Assembly: GCF_013032855.1 (NCBI RefSeq)
Contig: NZ_WQDA01000005.1
Span: forward strand, 186,001 to 250,000
DNA length: 64,000 nt
Source: Ruegeria arenilitoris
Lineage (GTDB): Bacteria; Pseudomonadota; Alphaproteobacteria; Rhodobacterales; Rhodobacteraceae
Direction of reading: 5' to 3'
Positions within the stretch are counted from its first letter, which is position 1; each line of letters begins with the position of its first letter. The notes beneath the pieces were generated by a model. The model saw only the letters and a program-made list of their open reading frames with translations. It did not search any database and was not told the DNA's origin. A program made the translations under genes and the position numbers. This document shows, in pieces, positions 25,635-34,333 of the stretch.

Positions 25635-27281
25635 ATGGCCGAAATTGAACGCGAAGCGATGGAATACGACGTGGTGATCGTGGGCGCAGGCCCGGCGGGC
25701 CTGTCGGCGGCCATTCGTCTGAAACAGCTGGACGCCGACCTGAACGTGGTCGTGCTGGAAAAGGGCTCGGAAGTGGGCGCGCATATCCTGTCGGGCGCGG
25801 TGTTGGACCCGTGCGGTCTGGATGCGCTGATCCCCGACTGGAAGGAAAAGGGCGCGCCGCTGAATGTGCCGGTGCGCGAAGACAACTTCTATATGCTGGG
25901 CGAGGCCGGCAAGCTGCGCATCCCCAACTGGCCGATGCCGCCGCTGATGAACAACCACGGCAACTACATCGTCTCGATGGGCAATGTCTGCCGCTGGATG
26001 GCCGAACAGGCCGAGGAACTGGGCGTCGAGATCTTCCCCGGCATGGCCTGTTCCGAACTGGTCTATGGCGACAATGGCGAGGTCAAGGGTGTCGTGGCAG
26101 GTGTCTTCGGGCTGGAACCCGACGGGTCCTATGGCCCCAACACCGAGCCGGGCATGGAACTGCACGGCAAATACGTCTTCCTGTCGGAAGGGGTGCGCGG
26201 GTCGTTGTCCAAGGAAGTGATCGCGAAATACGACCTGTCCGCCGGGAAAGAGCCGCAGAAATACGGCATCGGCATGAAGGAAATCTGGGAGATCGACCCC
26301 GCCAAGCACAAGGAAGGCAGCGTCACCCACACGATGGGCTGGCCACTGGGCGGCAATGCCGGGGGCGGGTCGTTCATCTATCACCTGGAAAACAACCAGG
26401 TCTATGTCGGCTTCGTGGTTCACCTGAACTACAAGAACCCGCACCTGTTTCCTTACATGGAATTCCAGCGGTTCAAGCACCACCCGGTGGTGGCCGACCT
26501 GCTGAAAGGCGGCAAGCGCGTGGCCTATGGCGCCCGCGCGATCACCGAGGGCGGATATCAGTCGATGCCGAAGCTGGTGGCGCCGGGTGTCGCGCTGCTG
26601 GGCTGTTCGGCGGGCATGGTCAACGTGCCGCGCATCAAGGGCAACCACAACGCGATGCTGTCGGGCAAGGCAGCGGCCGAGGCCGCGTTCGAGGCCCTCA
26701 AGGCCGACCGGTCTGGCGACGAGCTGTACGCCTATGAAGACGAGGTGCGCAACGGTACGATCGGCCGCGACCTCAAGAAGGTTCGCAACGTCAAGCCGCT
26801 GTGGTCGAAATACGGCCTGACCGCTTCGCTGGTGCTGGGTGGCATGGACATGTGGACCAACACGCTGGGCTTCTCGCTGCTGGGGACGCTGGGCCATGGC
26901 AAGAACGACGCCGAGGCGACCGAGGATGCCAGCAAGCACCCCCCCATCGACTATCCGAAGCCCGATGGCACGCTGTCTTTCGATCGTCTGACCAACGTGG
27001 CTTTTTCGTTCACCAACCACGAAGAAAGCCAACCCTGTCACCTGAAGCTGACCGACCCCGAGATTCCGGTGAAGGTCAACCTGCCCAAGTTTGACGAACC
27101 GGCGCAGCGGTATTGCCCGGCGGGCGTGTACGAAGTGGTGAAGGACGAGGCCGAGCCGCGATTCGTGATCAACTTCCAGAACTGCGTCCACTGCAAGACC
27201 TGTGACATCAAGGATCCCAGCCAGAACATCACGTGGACCACGCCGCAGGGTGGGGACGGACCGAACTACCCCAACATGTAG
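25635..27281 (+). CDS. Electron transfer flavoprotein-ubiquinone oxidoreductase
   Basis: The 548-residue product passes electrons from electron-transfer flavoprotein (fed by acyl-CoA dehydrogenases such as the one at 11329-13032) to ubiquinone at the inner membrane. The FAD-binding VVIVGAGPAGLSAAIRL lies near residues 13-29. The ubiquinone/FAD regions include MGWPLGGNAGGGSFIYH and GCSAGMVNVPRIKGNHNAM. A C-terminal ferredoxin-like domain holds the [4Fe-4S] cysteines in RYCPAGVYE and NCVHCKTCDIKDPSQNI. Length and motifs are standard for the family. The RBS is GGAGGAG. Confidence 0.96.
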   Translation: MAEIEREAMEYDVVIVGAGPAGLSAAIRLKQLDADLNVVVLEKGSEVGAHILSGAVLDPCGLDALIPDWKEKGAPLNVPVREDNFYMLGEAGKLRIPNWPMPPLMNNHGNYIVSMGNVCRWMAEQAEELGVEIFPGMACSELVYGDNGEVKGVVAGVFGLEPDGSYGPNTEPGMELHGKYVFLSEGVRGSLSKEVIAKYDLSAGKEPQKYGIGMKEIWEIDPAKHKEGSVTHTMGWPLGGNAGGGSFIYHLENNQVYVGFVVHLNYKNPHLFPYMEFQRFKHHPVVADLLKGGKRVAYGARAITEGGYQSMPKLVAPGVALLGCSAGMVNVPRIKGNHNAMLSGKAAAEAAFEALKADRSGDELYAYEDEVRNGTIGRDLKKVRNVKPLWSKYGLTASLVLGGMDMWTNTLGFSLLGTLGHGKNDAEATEDASKHPPIDYPKPDGTLSFDRLTNVAFSFTNHEESQPCHLKLTDPEIPVKVNLPKFDEPAQRYCPAGVYEVVKDEAEPRFVINFQNCVHCKTCDIKDPSQNITWTTPQGGDGPNYPNM

Positions 27282-27292
27282 GCAAAAACCCG

Positions 27293-27327
27293 GGCAATGG
27301 CGGGGCCGTGAACGCTCGGCCATTGCC
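27293..27327 (+). terminator. Hairpin after the ETF-QO gene
   Basis: GGCAATGGC (27293-27301) and GCCATTGCC (27319-27327) form a perfect 9-bp stem with a 17-base loop, a few bases after the stop codon. There is no U-run, so it may be a Rho-assisted or mRNA-stabilising structure. Confidence 0.45.
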
Positions 27328-27386
27328 TCTGGCGGGCCAAGGCCCTAGCTTATCCTGCAATCGTAGGCAGACAAGGCAGGTATTAG

Positions 27387-29099
27387 GTGGTTTCACTGGT
27401 TCGTCGCACGGCGCTGGCCGTGTTTCTTGCGACAGCAGCTGTCGTTCCGGTTCACGCGGATTCCGGCGCGGGATCCTATCTGGCTGGACGCCAAGCCATC
27501 TATGAAAGCGACTACAAGGCTGCCGAGGAGTACTACTCCAAGGCCCTGATTTTCGATCCGGGCAACACCAAGCTCAAGGAAAGCGTGCTACTTGCGCGTG
27601 TGGCGCTTGGCGATGTGGAACGCGCACTGCCCATCGCCGAGGACATGGAGGCAAACGAGCAACCCAACCAGGCCGCGCGCATGGTTGTTTCCGCCAAACT
27701 GGTATCTGACGGAAAGTTCGACGAATTGCTGGCCCGTGACCCGGAAAACCAGGGCGTTGGCCCGCTGGTCGATGGGTTGATGACGGCCTGGGCGCATCTG
27801 GGCAAGGGCGAAATGACCAAGGCGATGGCGCAGTTCGATGAGGTCGCCCAGCAGGACGGTCTGCGGGAATTCGCGCTGTATCACAAGGCGTTGGCGCTGG
27901 CGTCGGTTGGCGATTTCGAAGGGGCCGAGGCGATCTTTGCGGCCGACGACAGTATCGTTGCGCGATTCTCGCGACGTGCAGCGCTGGCGCGGGTCGAAGT
28001 CTTGTCGCAGCTCAACCGCAACGACGAAGCTCTGCAATTCCTGGAAAACGTCTTTGCGGCGGGCAGCGACCCGTCGATCGAGTCCTACGTGGACACGCTC
28101 AGCGCCGGTGGCACTTTGCCTTTCACCCATGTCGGATCGGCCACCGAAGGCGTGGCCGAGGTCTTTTTCTCGGTCGGGGCGGCGTTGAACACCGAGGCCG
28201 CACATGACTATGTGCTGCTCTACGCGCGGATCGCGACTTACCTCCGGCCCGATCACATCGATGCGATCCTGCTGAGCGCGGAACTGCTTGAGCAGTTGAG
28301 CCAGTACGACCTGGCCGCCGAAGCCTATCGAAAGGTTCCCACGGATAGCAGCGATTTCCACGCAGCCGAGCTGGGGCGTGCCGAAATCCTGGCTCAGTCG
28401 GGGAAACCGGATGCGGCGATCGAAGTGCTGGAAAATCTGGCAGCCCGGCAGCCCAATCTGCCCAGTGTCCATGTCGCCTTGGCCGACCTGCAGCGGCGTC
28501 AGGAAAACTACGCCGCAGCTGTCACCTCGTATGACCGAGCCATCGAACTGACCGAAACCGGTTCGGGTGGCAACTGGTTCCTGCACTACGCTCGCGGCAT
28601 CTGCCACGAACGGCTCAAGGCCTGGGACAAGGCCGAGGCGGATTTCAGGCGTGCCCTGGAGTTGAATCCGGATCAGCCGCAGGTTTTGAACTATCTCGGT
28701 TACTCGCTGGTCGAGCGGCAGGAAAAACTGGAAGAGGCGCTGGACATGATCGAGCGCGCCGTCTCGATCCAGCCTGACAGCGGCTATATCGTCGACAGCT
28801 TGGGCTGGGTCCTGTTTCGCTTGGGCCGGTACGACGAAGCGGTCGAGCATATGGAGCGCGCAGTTGAACTGATGGCCGTGGACCCGGTGGTCAACGACCA
28901 CTTGGGCGACGTCTACTGGGCCGTCGGGCGCACCCGTGAGGCCGATTTCCAATGGCGGCGCGCGTTGTCCTTCATCGATCCCGAAGACACCGATGGCGAG
29001 GCCGACCCCGACCGGATCCGTCGCAAACTCGAGGTCGGACTGGACGCGGTGCTGGCCGAGGAAGGCGCGGCCCCCCTCAAGGTCGCCAATGGCGACTGA
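27387..29099 (+). CDS. Exported tetratricopeptide-repeat protein
   Basis: A 570-residue protein with a signal peptide at residues 1-24 (ending VHADS) and many TPR-like helical repeats. The clearest are YAAAVTSYDRAIELTE, KAEADFRRALELNPDQPQVLNYLG and RYDEAVEHMERAVELMAVDP. It is likely periplasmic or outer-membrane-associated and acts as a scaffold; no enzyme motif is seen. A GTG start at 27387 is used. It overlaps ispE by 11 bases, so the two are translated together, although no functional link is obvious. Confidence 0.9.
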   Translation: MVSLVRRTALAVFLATAAVVPVHADSGAGSYLAGRQAIYESDYKAAEEYYSKALIFDPGNTKLKESVLLARVALGDVERALPIAEDMEANEQPNQAARMVVSAKLVSDGKFDELLARDPENQGVGPLVDGLMTAWAHLGKGEMTKAMAQFDEVAQQDGLREFALYHKALALASVGDFEGAEAIFAADDSIVARFSRRAALARVEVLSQLNRNDEALQFLENVFAAGSDPSIESYVDTLSAGGTLPFTHVGSATEGVAEVFFSVGAALNTEAAHDYVLLYARIATYLRPDHIDAILLSAELLEQLSQYDLAAEAYRKVPTDSSDFHAAELGRAEILAQSGKPDAAIEVLENLAARQPNLPSVHVALADLQRRQENYAAAVTSYDRAIELTETGSGGNWFLHYARGICHERLKAWDKAEADFRRALELNPDQPQVLNYLGYSLVERQEKLEEALDMIERAVSIQPDSGYIVDSLGWVLFRLGRYDEAVEHMERAVELMAVDPVVNDHLGDVYWAVGRTREADFQWRRALSFIDPEDTDGEADPDRIRRKLEVGLDAVLAEEGAAPLKVANGD

Positions 29100-29910
29100 G
29101 GCCTTTGCGCCCGCGAAGATCAACCTTTCCCTGCATGTGACCGGACGGCGGGTCGACGGATACCATCTGCTGGACTCGCTGGTCGCCTTTGCCGATGTGG
29201 GAGACACGTTGATCCTGTCACCCGGGCCCGAGATTCACCTGACCGTGACCGGACCTCATTCCGCCGGGGTGCCGACCGACGACCGCAACCTCGTCTCGAG
29301 GGCTGCTCGGGCAATGGGATGGAGCGGGCAAATCCAGTTGGACAAGGTTCTGCCGCATGGCGGGGGAATCGGCGGCGGCTCATCGGATGCGGCTGCGACT
29401 TTGCGGGCCATCGCAGGGGAAGACGCGGAAGTTCCGCTGGAAACGGCTTTGGCCCTGGGCGCGGATGTTCCTGTTTGTGTACTGGGCAGAGCAGCACGAA
29501 TGCAGGGCATTGGTGACCGTGTCGCCCCGGTTGCATTGCCCGCTTTGCCCGCGCTGCTGGTCAATCCGGGTGTGCCGGTTCCGACGGGGCCGGTGTTCAA
29601 CGCGCTGGCTTCGCGCGACAATCCGGGGATGCCGGATCAGATCCCGGCATTCGAAACGCCCGAGGCCTGCGCTGACTGGCTGGCCGGGCAACGGAATGAT
29701 TTGCAGGAAGCGGCAATAGGCTTGGCGCCCCAGATTTCAGACGTGTTGCAGGCGCTGGGTGAAACGCGGGACGTTCTGCTGGTGCGCATGTCGGGGTCGG
29801 GTTCGACCTGCTTTGCGCTGTACCCGTCCATGAAGGCCGCACATTTTGCGGCCTACGAGATTGGTGTTTCCCAGCCGGACTGGTGGTGTCGCGCCAGCGT
29901 CCTCAGCTGA
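29089..29910 (+). CDS. ispE: 4-diphosphocytidyl-2-C-methyl-D-erythritol kinase
   Basis: A 273-residue GHMP kinase of the non-mevalonate isoprenoid pathway. The family start is FAPAKINLSLHVTGRRVDGY, and the ATP loop LPHGGGIGGGSSDAAA lies near residues 87-102. The C-terminal MSGSGSTCFAL is the third GHMP motif. It starts inside the TPR gene and converges with the polyprenyl synthase gene, also an isoprenoid enzyme, overlapping it by eight bases. Confidence 0.95.
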   Translation: MATEAFAPAKINLSLHVTGRRVDGYHLLDSLVAFADVGDTLILSPGPEIHLTVTGPHSAGVPTDDRNLVSRAARAMGWSGQIQLDKVLPHGGGIGGGSSDAAATLRAIAGEDAEVPLETALALGADVPVCVLGRAARMQGIGDRVAPVALPALPALLVNPGVPVPTGPVFNALASRDNPGMPDQIPAFETPEACADWLAGQRNDLQEAAIGLAPQISDVLQALGETRDVLLVRMSGSGSTCFALYPSMKAAHFAAYEIGVSQPDWWCRASVLS

Positions 29911-30904
29911 GGCGGGACACGACGTAATCGGCCAGATCGCCGAGCAGGTCGCGAAGTTCGTGATCGGGCAGCGCGGTCAGAGCGGTTTTGGCCTTGGCAG
30001 CCCAAGCCAGAGCGTCTGTCCGGGTCTCCTCCAGGGTGCCGTATTTGCGCATGAGGTTCAGGGCCAGGTCCAGGTCTCCATCCTGTTGCCGGCCTTTCTC
30101 GATCGTGCGCTCCCAGAACGCACGCTCGTCGGGTGTGGCCTGGGCCACGGCCTTGATGACGGGCAGAGTCAGTTTGCGCTCGCGGAAGTCGTCGCCCACG
30201 TTCTTGCCGGTGGCCTTGCTGTCGCCCTGATAGTCCAGCAGGTCGTCGGCGATCTGGAAGGCGATGCCCAAGGCGTCGCCATAGCTGAACAGCGCCCGGA
30301 CCTGTTCCTCGGACGCACCGGCGATCACACCGCCCACCTCAGTTGCCGCGGAGAACAGCGCGGCGGTCTTGCCGCGCACCACCTGCAGGTAGACGGCCTC
30401 ATCCGTGCGCAGGTCGGTGGCTGCGGTCATCTGCAGCACCTCGCCTTCGGCGATGGTGGCCGAGGCATTGGCCAAGATGTCCAGAACCCGCAGAGACCCG
30501 GTTTCCACCATCAACTGGAAGCTGCGCGAAAACAGATAGTCGCCGACCAGCACGCTGGACTTGTTGTCCCACAGCAGGTTGGCGGTGGGCCGGCCGCGCC
30601 GCTGGGCGCTTTCATCCACGACGTCGTCGTGCAACAGCGTGGCGGTGTGGATGAACTCGACCGTGGCGGCCAGGCGGATGTGATGGTCACCGCCATAGCC
30701 GAACAGGCGCGCGGCGGCCAATGTCAGCATCGGGCGCAGGCGTTTGCCGCCGGCTTCGACCAGATGCGCGGTGACTTCGGGGATGCGGGGCGCGTGTTCC
30801 GAGGCCATGCGGGTGCGGATCAGAGTGTTTACCGCCTCCATTTCCCCGGCCAAAATCTCGGCCAGTCGCTCATGCGGTTTCGAGATCGTGCTGATCGTCA
30901 TCAC
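29903..30904 (-). CDS. Polyprenyl diphosphate synthase (probably decaprenyl, ubiquinone side chain)
   Basis: A 333-residue trans-isoprenyl diphosphate synthase. The first aspartate-rich motif is LLHDDVVDE (Asp93, Asp94, Asp97), and the second is FQIADDLLDYQGD (Asp220, Asp221, Asp224). Small residues ahead of the first motif (VEFIHTA) are consistent with a long-chain product. The clade uses ubiquinone-10, so decaprenyl is likely, but chain length cannot be read directly. Met1 or Met2 may be the start. Confidence 0.93.
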   Translation of the reverse strand: MMTISTISKPHERLAEILAGEMEAVNTLIRTRMASEHAPRIPEVTAHLVEAGGKRLRPMLTLAAARLFGYGGDHHIRLAATVEFIHTATLLHDDVVDESAQRRGRPTANLLWDNKSSVLVGDYLFSRSFQLMVETGSLRVLDILANASATIAEGEVLQMTAATDLRTDEAVYLQVVRGKTAALFSAATEVGGVIAGASEEQVRALFSYGDALGIAFQIADDLLDYQGDSKATGKNVGDDFRERKLTLPVIKAVAQATPDERAFWERTIEKGRQQDGDLDLALNLMRKYGTLEETRTDALAWAAKAKTALTALPDHELRDLLGDLADYVVSRLS

Positions 30905-30957
30905 ACTCCTGATACAAGGCTCGACTTTCGTCCTGCCTTGCCCTTACATCCATCCCC

Positions 30958-31173
30958 ATGAAAGAACTTCTGCGCAGCACCGATCCGACCATCATCGCCT
31001 TTGCATCCGCTCTTCTTGAGGGCGAGGATATAGACTGCTTTGAGATGGACGTAAATATGAGCGTCCTCGAGGGAGGCATCGGAATCTTTCCGCGCCGCCT
31101 CATGGTTCGGACCGATGACCTCGAGCGGGCGGAGCGGGTGATGCGTGACAATGACATTCCGCTGGGAAGATGA
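30958..31173 (+). CDS. DUF2007 domain protein (putative signal-transducing protein)
   Basis: A 71-residue protein matching the small DUF2007 family: MKELLRSTDPTIIAFASALL, then DIDCFEMDVNMSVLEGGIGIFPRRLMV and a final DLERAERVMRDNDI. The fold is a ferredoxin-like/PII-like small domain in related proteins; the role is unknown. It overlaps the TrmN6-like gene by four bases (ATGA) and is divergent from the polyprenyl synthase gene. Confidence 0.9.
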   Translation: MKELLRSTDPTIIAFASALLEGEDIDCFEMDVNMSVLEGGIGIFPRRLMVRTDDLERAERVMRDNDIPLGR

Positions 31174-31943
31174 CCGGGTTTCCTGACAGCGCGCTGACTT
31201 GCAACGACTTTCTGGGTGGCCGACTAAAGCTGTGGCAGCCGCGAGACGGTTATCGCGCCGGTGTCGATCCGGTGCTGCTTGCTGCCGCGGTTCCGGCCAA
31301 AGCCGGGCAGTCGGTGCTGGAGCTGGGCTGCGGGGCGGGCGCTGCGGTTCTTTGTCTCGTGACCCGCGTTCCCGGTCTGCGGCCGACGGGGGTCGAGCTT
31401 CAGGCCGACTATGCCGCTCTGGCCGCAAGAAACGCGCAATGCAACGAGATCGATTTGTCCGTCCACGTGGCCGACCTGTCCAATATGCCGACTGATCTGC
31501 GTCAGCAGCACTTCGACCACGTGATCGCAAACCCGCCCTATTATCGGCCCGGTGCACATAGCGCGGCCGTCGATGCTGGTCGGCGAACGGCGCTGAGCGA
31601 GCAGACGCCGCTGTCCGACTGGTTTGATGCGGCGGCGCGCAGGCTGACACCGCGCGGGTACCTGCACATGATCCAGCGCGTGGAACGCTTGCCGGACATG
31701 CTGTCGGCCTGCGCGGGTCGGTTGGGCTCGGTAGAAGTTCTGCCCATCGCGCCGCGCATGGGGCGCGGGGCCGAGTTGCTGATCCTGCGGGCGCGCAAAG
31801 GGGGACGCGCGGATTTTCGGTTGCATGCGCCGCTGATTCTCCACAGCGGTGACCGCCATGAAAGGGACGGCGACAGCTATACCGACACGGTATCCGGCAT
31901 CCTGCGCGAGGGCCGACCAATGCCCTGGCCGGACGCCCGATAG
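31170..31943 (+). CDS. tRNA1(Val) adenine-N6 methyltransferase (TrmN6-like)
   Basis: A 257-residue SAM-dependent N6-adenine methyltransferase. The SAM motif ELGCGAGAAVLCL lies near residues 50-62, and the catalytic NPPYYRPG near 119-126. The N-terminal FLGGRLKLWQPRDGYRAGVD is typical of the TrmN6 (YfiC) group, which modifies A37 of tRNA1(Val). It is coupled to the DUF2007 gene. A related target such as another RNA cannot be excluded. Confidence 0.88.
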   Translation: MTGFPDSALTCNDFLGGRLKLWQPRDGYRAGVDPVLLAAAVPAKAGQSVLELGCGAGAAVLCLVTRVPGLRPTGVELQADYAALAARNAQCNEIDLSVHVADLSNMPTDLRQQHFDHVIANPPYYRPGAHSAAVDAGRRTALSEQTPLSDWFDAAARRLTPRGYLHMIQRVERLPDMLSACAGRLGSVEVLPIAPRMGRGAELLILRARKGGRADFRLHAPLILHSGDRHERDGDSYTDTVSGILREGRPMPWPDAR

Positions 31944-32063
31944 GCAATGACCAGCCGAAATTGTCGGATTTGAACAAGAATCCGAGCGTCTGCGGCGTGA
32001 CAGGCTGGAAATGATGTGATCAACTTCCCATGTGATATTCAGAAACAGAGAAGGAGGATCGCC

Positions 32064-32228
32064 ATGAGCGTAAGCGCACATCTGACGGAACTGAAGAAGA
32101 AGCACGAAACCCTCAGTCTCGAAGTGGAACAAGCCCAGCGCTCGCCCGGTATCGACGATCTCCACATTGCTCAACTCAAAAAGAAGAAGCTGAAGCTGAA
32201 GGAAGAGATTGAACGCCTGTCGGCTTAA
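32064..32228 (+). CDS. YdcH-like DUF465 small protein
   Basis: A 54-residue coiled-coil protein (MSVSAHLTELKKKHETLSLE, then IDDLHIAQLKKKKLKLKEEI). It fits the DUF465/YdcH family of small, abundant, highly charged proteins of unknown function. A consensus AAGGAGGA at 32051-32058 fixes the ATG at 32064 over an upstream in-frame start. Its stop overlaps the stop of the convergent exporter gene by four bases. Confidence 0.92.
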   Translation: MSVSAHLTELKKKHETLSLEVEQAQRSPGIDDLHIAQLKKKKLKLKEEIERLSA

Positions 32229-33091
32229 CGTCGTAGGCTGGCGCGTGCCGCGATTGCAGCGCCGCCGGTAACAAGCAATGCCGCGATCGCCAGCGTCCAG
32301 GACGGCGTGGCGATCCCGGCGACCACAAGCACCAGAGTTGACAGCAGGGGTGCCGCGTACGAGCTGGTGCCCAGCATCTGGATGTCACCGTGCTTGACCC
32401 CGATATCCCAGACATAGAACGCCAGCCCAACGGGCCCCAACCCCAGGGCAACGGTCGACATCCAGGCCAGTGCGTCGGGCGGCCAGACTGTCTGCTCAAG
32501 GCTGAAATGCAGGATCCACGAGGCGATGGCGGTCAGCACGCAGAACACTGCTACCGAGCTGGTCGGCGTTTGACCCAGCCTGCGCGACAATACGGAATAC
32601 CCCGACCACGTAAGGGCACACAGAAGCGCCAGCGCATAGCCCGGCAGATGTTCGGCCTGAAACCCTGCGGTTCCGCCACCGGTGATGATCAGCGCGGCCC
32701 CGGAGAAGCCCAGACATGCCCCGAGCAGATGGCCCAGACGCAGGGTTTCACCAGGAAGCAACCCTGAGAAAAGAACGATCAGCAAGGGCCAGAGGTAGGC
32801 GATCAATCCGGCCTCGGCCGCAGGTGCCATGCGCAGGGCCGAGAAATACAGGGCGTGGTATCCGAACAAGCCAACCGTTCCGAAGGCGAATACCTTCCAA
32901 CTGACCTGTTTCAGTTGCGCAAGCCCACCGCTGTGCCATGTCCAGATCAAGCCAAGGGTTCCGCCGATCGTGAAGCAGATGGCGTTCAGCAAAAGCGGCG
33001 GGGTCGGCGCCGAGCCAACCGTGAACAGCGCCAGCAGTGCCCACAAAAGGACGGCGACAAAACCGATGGCGGTGGCGCGGTTCTTTGTCAT
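32225..33091 (-). CDS. DMT-family transporter (EamA, aromatic amino-acid exporter-like)
   Basis: A 288-residue protein with ten hydrophobic segments and two EamA repeats (first ending in the GGTAGF region, second from ALALLCALTWSGYSVLSRRLG). The overall sequence resembles YddG-type exporters of aromatic amino acids and other solutes. It is the second gene after a LysR-type regulator, with ATGA overlap (33088-33091), so its expression is probably controlled by that regulator. Confidence 0.9.
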   Translation of the reverse strand: MTKNRATAIGFVAVLLWALLALFTVGSAPTPPLLLNAICFTIGGTLGLIWTWHSGGLAQLKQVSWKVFAFGTVGLFGYHALYFSALRMAPAAEAGLIAYLWPLLIVLFSGLLPGETLRLGHLLGACLGFSGAALIITGGGTAGFQAEHLPGYALALLCALTWSGYSVLSRRLGQTPTSSVAVFCVLTAIASWILHFSLEQTVWPPDALAWMSTVALGLGPVGLAFYVWDIGVKHGDIQMLGTSSYAAPLLSTLVLVVAGIATPSWTLAIAALLVTGGAAIAARASLRR

Positions 33092-34035
33092 GCGGGGGGG
33101 ATATCCTCGACGGGTATGATTTCAAGACCGTCGGATATGTGCGCGGTTTTTTCGATCTCTGCAAGGAACCAATCCCGGAAGGCGGCAATCTGAGGGCGCG
33201 TCTCTTCTCCCGAACGGCACAGGAACCGGAAGCGGGCCTTGGTTTCGATGGCGGTTTTGAAGGGCATGACCAGTCGGCCTTCGATCACATCCTTGATGAT
33301 CATCGGGCGCCGTCCCAACGCGACGCCGACACCCGCCACCGCGGCATCAATGGCGTGATCCGCGTTCGAGAAATGCGCGCCATGAGTCGGCGTGAAGTCC
33401 ACCCCGACCGCACGAAACCAGGCGGGCCAGTCACAGGGCGGATTCAGGAAGTTGATCGAGTCATCGTAGATCAGGGGCGCTTCGGTCAGGTCCCGTGGCG
33501 TCGGAAACCGGGCCGCAAGCTCGGGCGTCATGACAGGCGTCAGCCACTCTTGCCGCACGGGAACTGAATACAGCCCGTCATCCTGCCCGTACCCGAACCG
33601 GATCGCGACATCCACGTCGTCGCGCTCGAAATCGAGATTGCGCAGCGTGGCTGAGAATCTCAGGTCGATCTCGGGATGGGCGCGGGCGAACTCGTAAAGG
33701 CGGGGGGCCAGCCATTTGGCTGTCAGGGCCGGCCCAGCGGTCACTGTCAGTGTTGTGTTGTCCTGCAGGCGGCGGGTGGCCGACCAGGCCGCCTGCAGCG
33801 CAGCAAACCCTTTTTCCGTGCCTGGGGCCAGGGTTCGTCCGGCCTCGGTCAGCTCGACCGCACGGTTCAATCGGCGGAACAGCGGCTGACCCAGATGCTC
33901 TTCCAGAGACTTGATCTGAAACGACAGCGCGGCTGGTGTCACGTTCAACTCGTCTGCGGCCTTGGCAAAGGACATATGGCGGGCGGCGGCGTCAAAGGCC
34001 CTGAGGGCGGTAAGTGGGGAAAGTCGGTCGCTCAT
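33088..34035 (-). CDS. LysR-family transcriptional regulator (GcvA-like)
   Basis: A 315-residue regulator. The winged helix-turn-helix occupies residues 5-62 (LTALRAFDAAARHMSFAKAA, DELNVTPAALSFQIKSLEEH). The effector domain follows and resembles the GcvA/AmpR group (WLAPRLYEFARAHPEIDLRF). MSDRLSPLTALRAF at 34035 is taken as start. It is co-transcribed with the DMT exporter, an arrangement typical of a regulator controlling export of its own inducer. Confidence 0.93.
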   Translation of the reverse strand: MSDRLSPLTALRAFDAAARHMSFAKAADELNVTPAALSFQIKSLEEHLGQPLFRRLNRAVELTEAGRTLAPGTEKGFAALQAAWSATRRLQDNTTLTVTAGPALTAKWLAPRLYEFARAHPEIDLRFSATLRNLDFERDDVDVAIRFGYGQDDGLYSVPVRQEWLTPVMTPELAARFPTPRDLTEAPLIYDDSINFLNPPCDWPAWFRAVGVDFTPTHGAHFSNADHAIDAAVAGVGVALGRRPMIIKDVIEGRLVMPFKTAIETKARFRFLCRSGEETRPQIAAFRDWFLAEIEKTAHISDGLEIIPVEDIPPA

Positions 34036-34147
34036 CGTCACATAAGATTTTCTAAACTGAAGGCGGAAAAACTCTCGTTTGTACCTATTAAAAACAACAG
34101 GCATGTTGAATGCAAGTCAAGTTCACCTTTAGTAGAAGGGAAAAGCC

Positions 34148-34258
34148 ATGATCGAGATGACGACCAATCCTGCCGCACAAAAGGCAATTCTGCGCGCTCA
34201 TCAAGAGCGCGGCAAGGCGATCCGGAGTTTCTGGAAGTGGGTTCTGGGTTCCCGCTGA
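34148..34258 (+). CDS. Small basic protein of 36 residues
   Basis: A short frame (MIEMTTNPAAQKAILRAHQE, then a segment ending SFWKWVLGSR) has an AAGGGA ribosome site, its own gap from neighbouring genes and a strong terminator 34 bases downstream. These together support a real gene. Such short basic proteins with a Trp-containing tail occur in Rhodobacterales; the function is unknown. It is divergent from the LysR gene. Confidence 0.6.
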   Translation: MIEMTTNPAAQKAILRAHQERGKAIRSFWKWVLGSR

Positions 34259-34291
34259 ACGCTGCGCGCGCGTTCTTACGGGATCAAAGGA

Positions 34292-34319
34292 GGGCCGACC
34301 CGTTGGGTCGGCCCGTTTT
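34292..34319. terminator. Rho-independent terminator
   Basis: A 10-bp perfect GC-rich stem (GGGCCGACCC / GGGTCGGCCC, 34292-34301 and 34305-34314) with a 3-base loop is followed by GTTTT on the plus strand. It ends the 36-residue gene and probably also stops the convergent phaB transcript. Confidence 0.85.
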
Positions 34320-34333
34320 CATATAAGCCGCGA

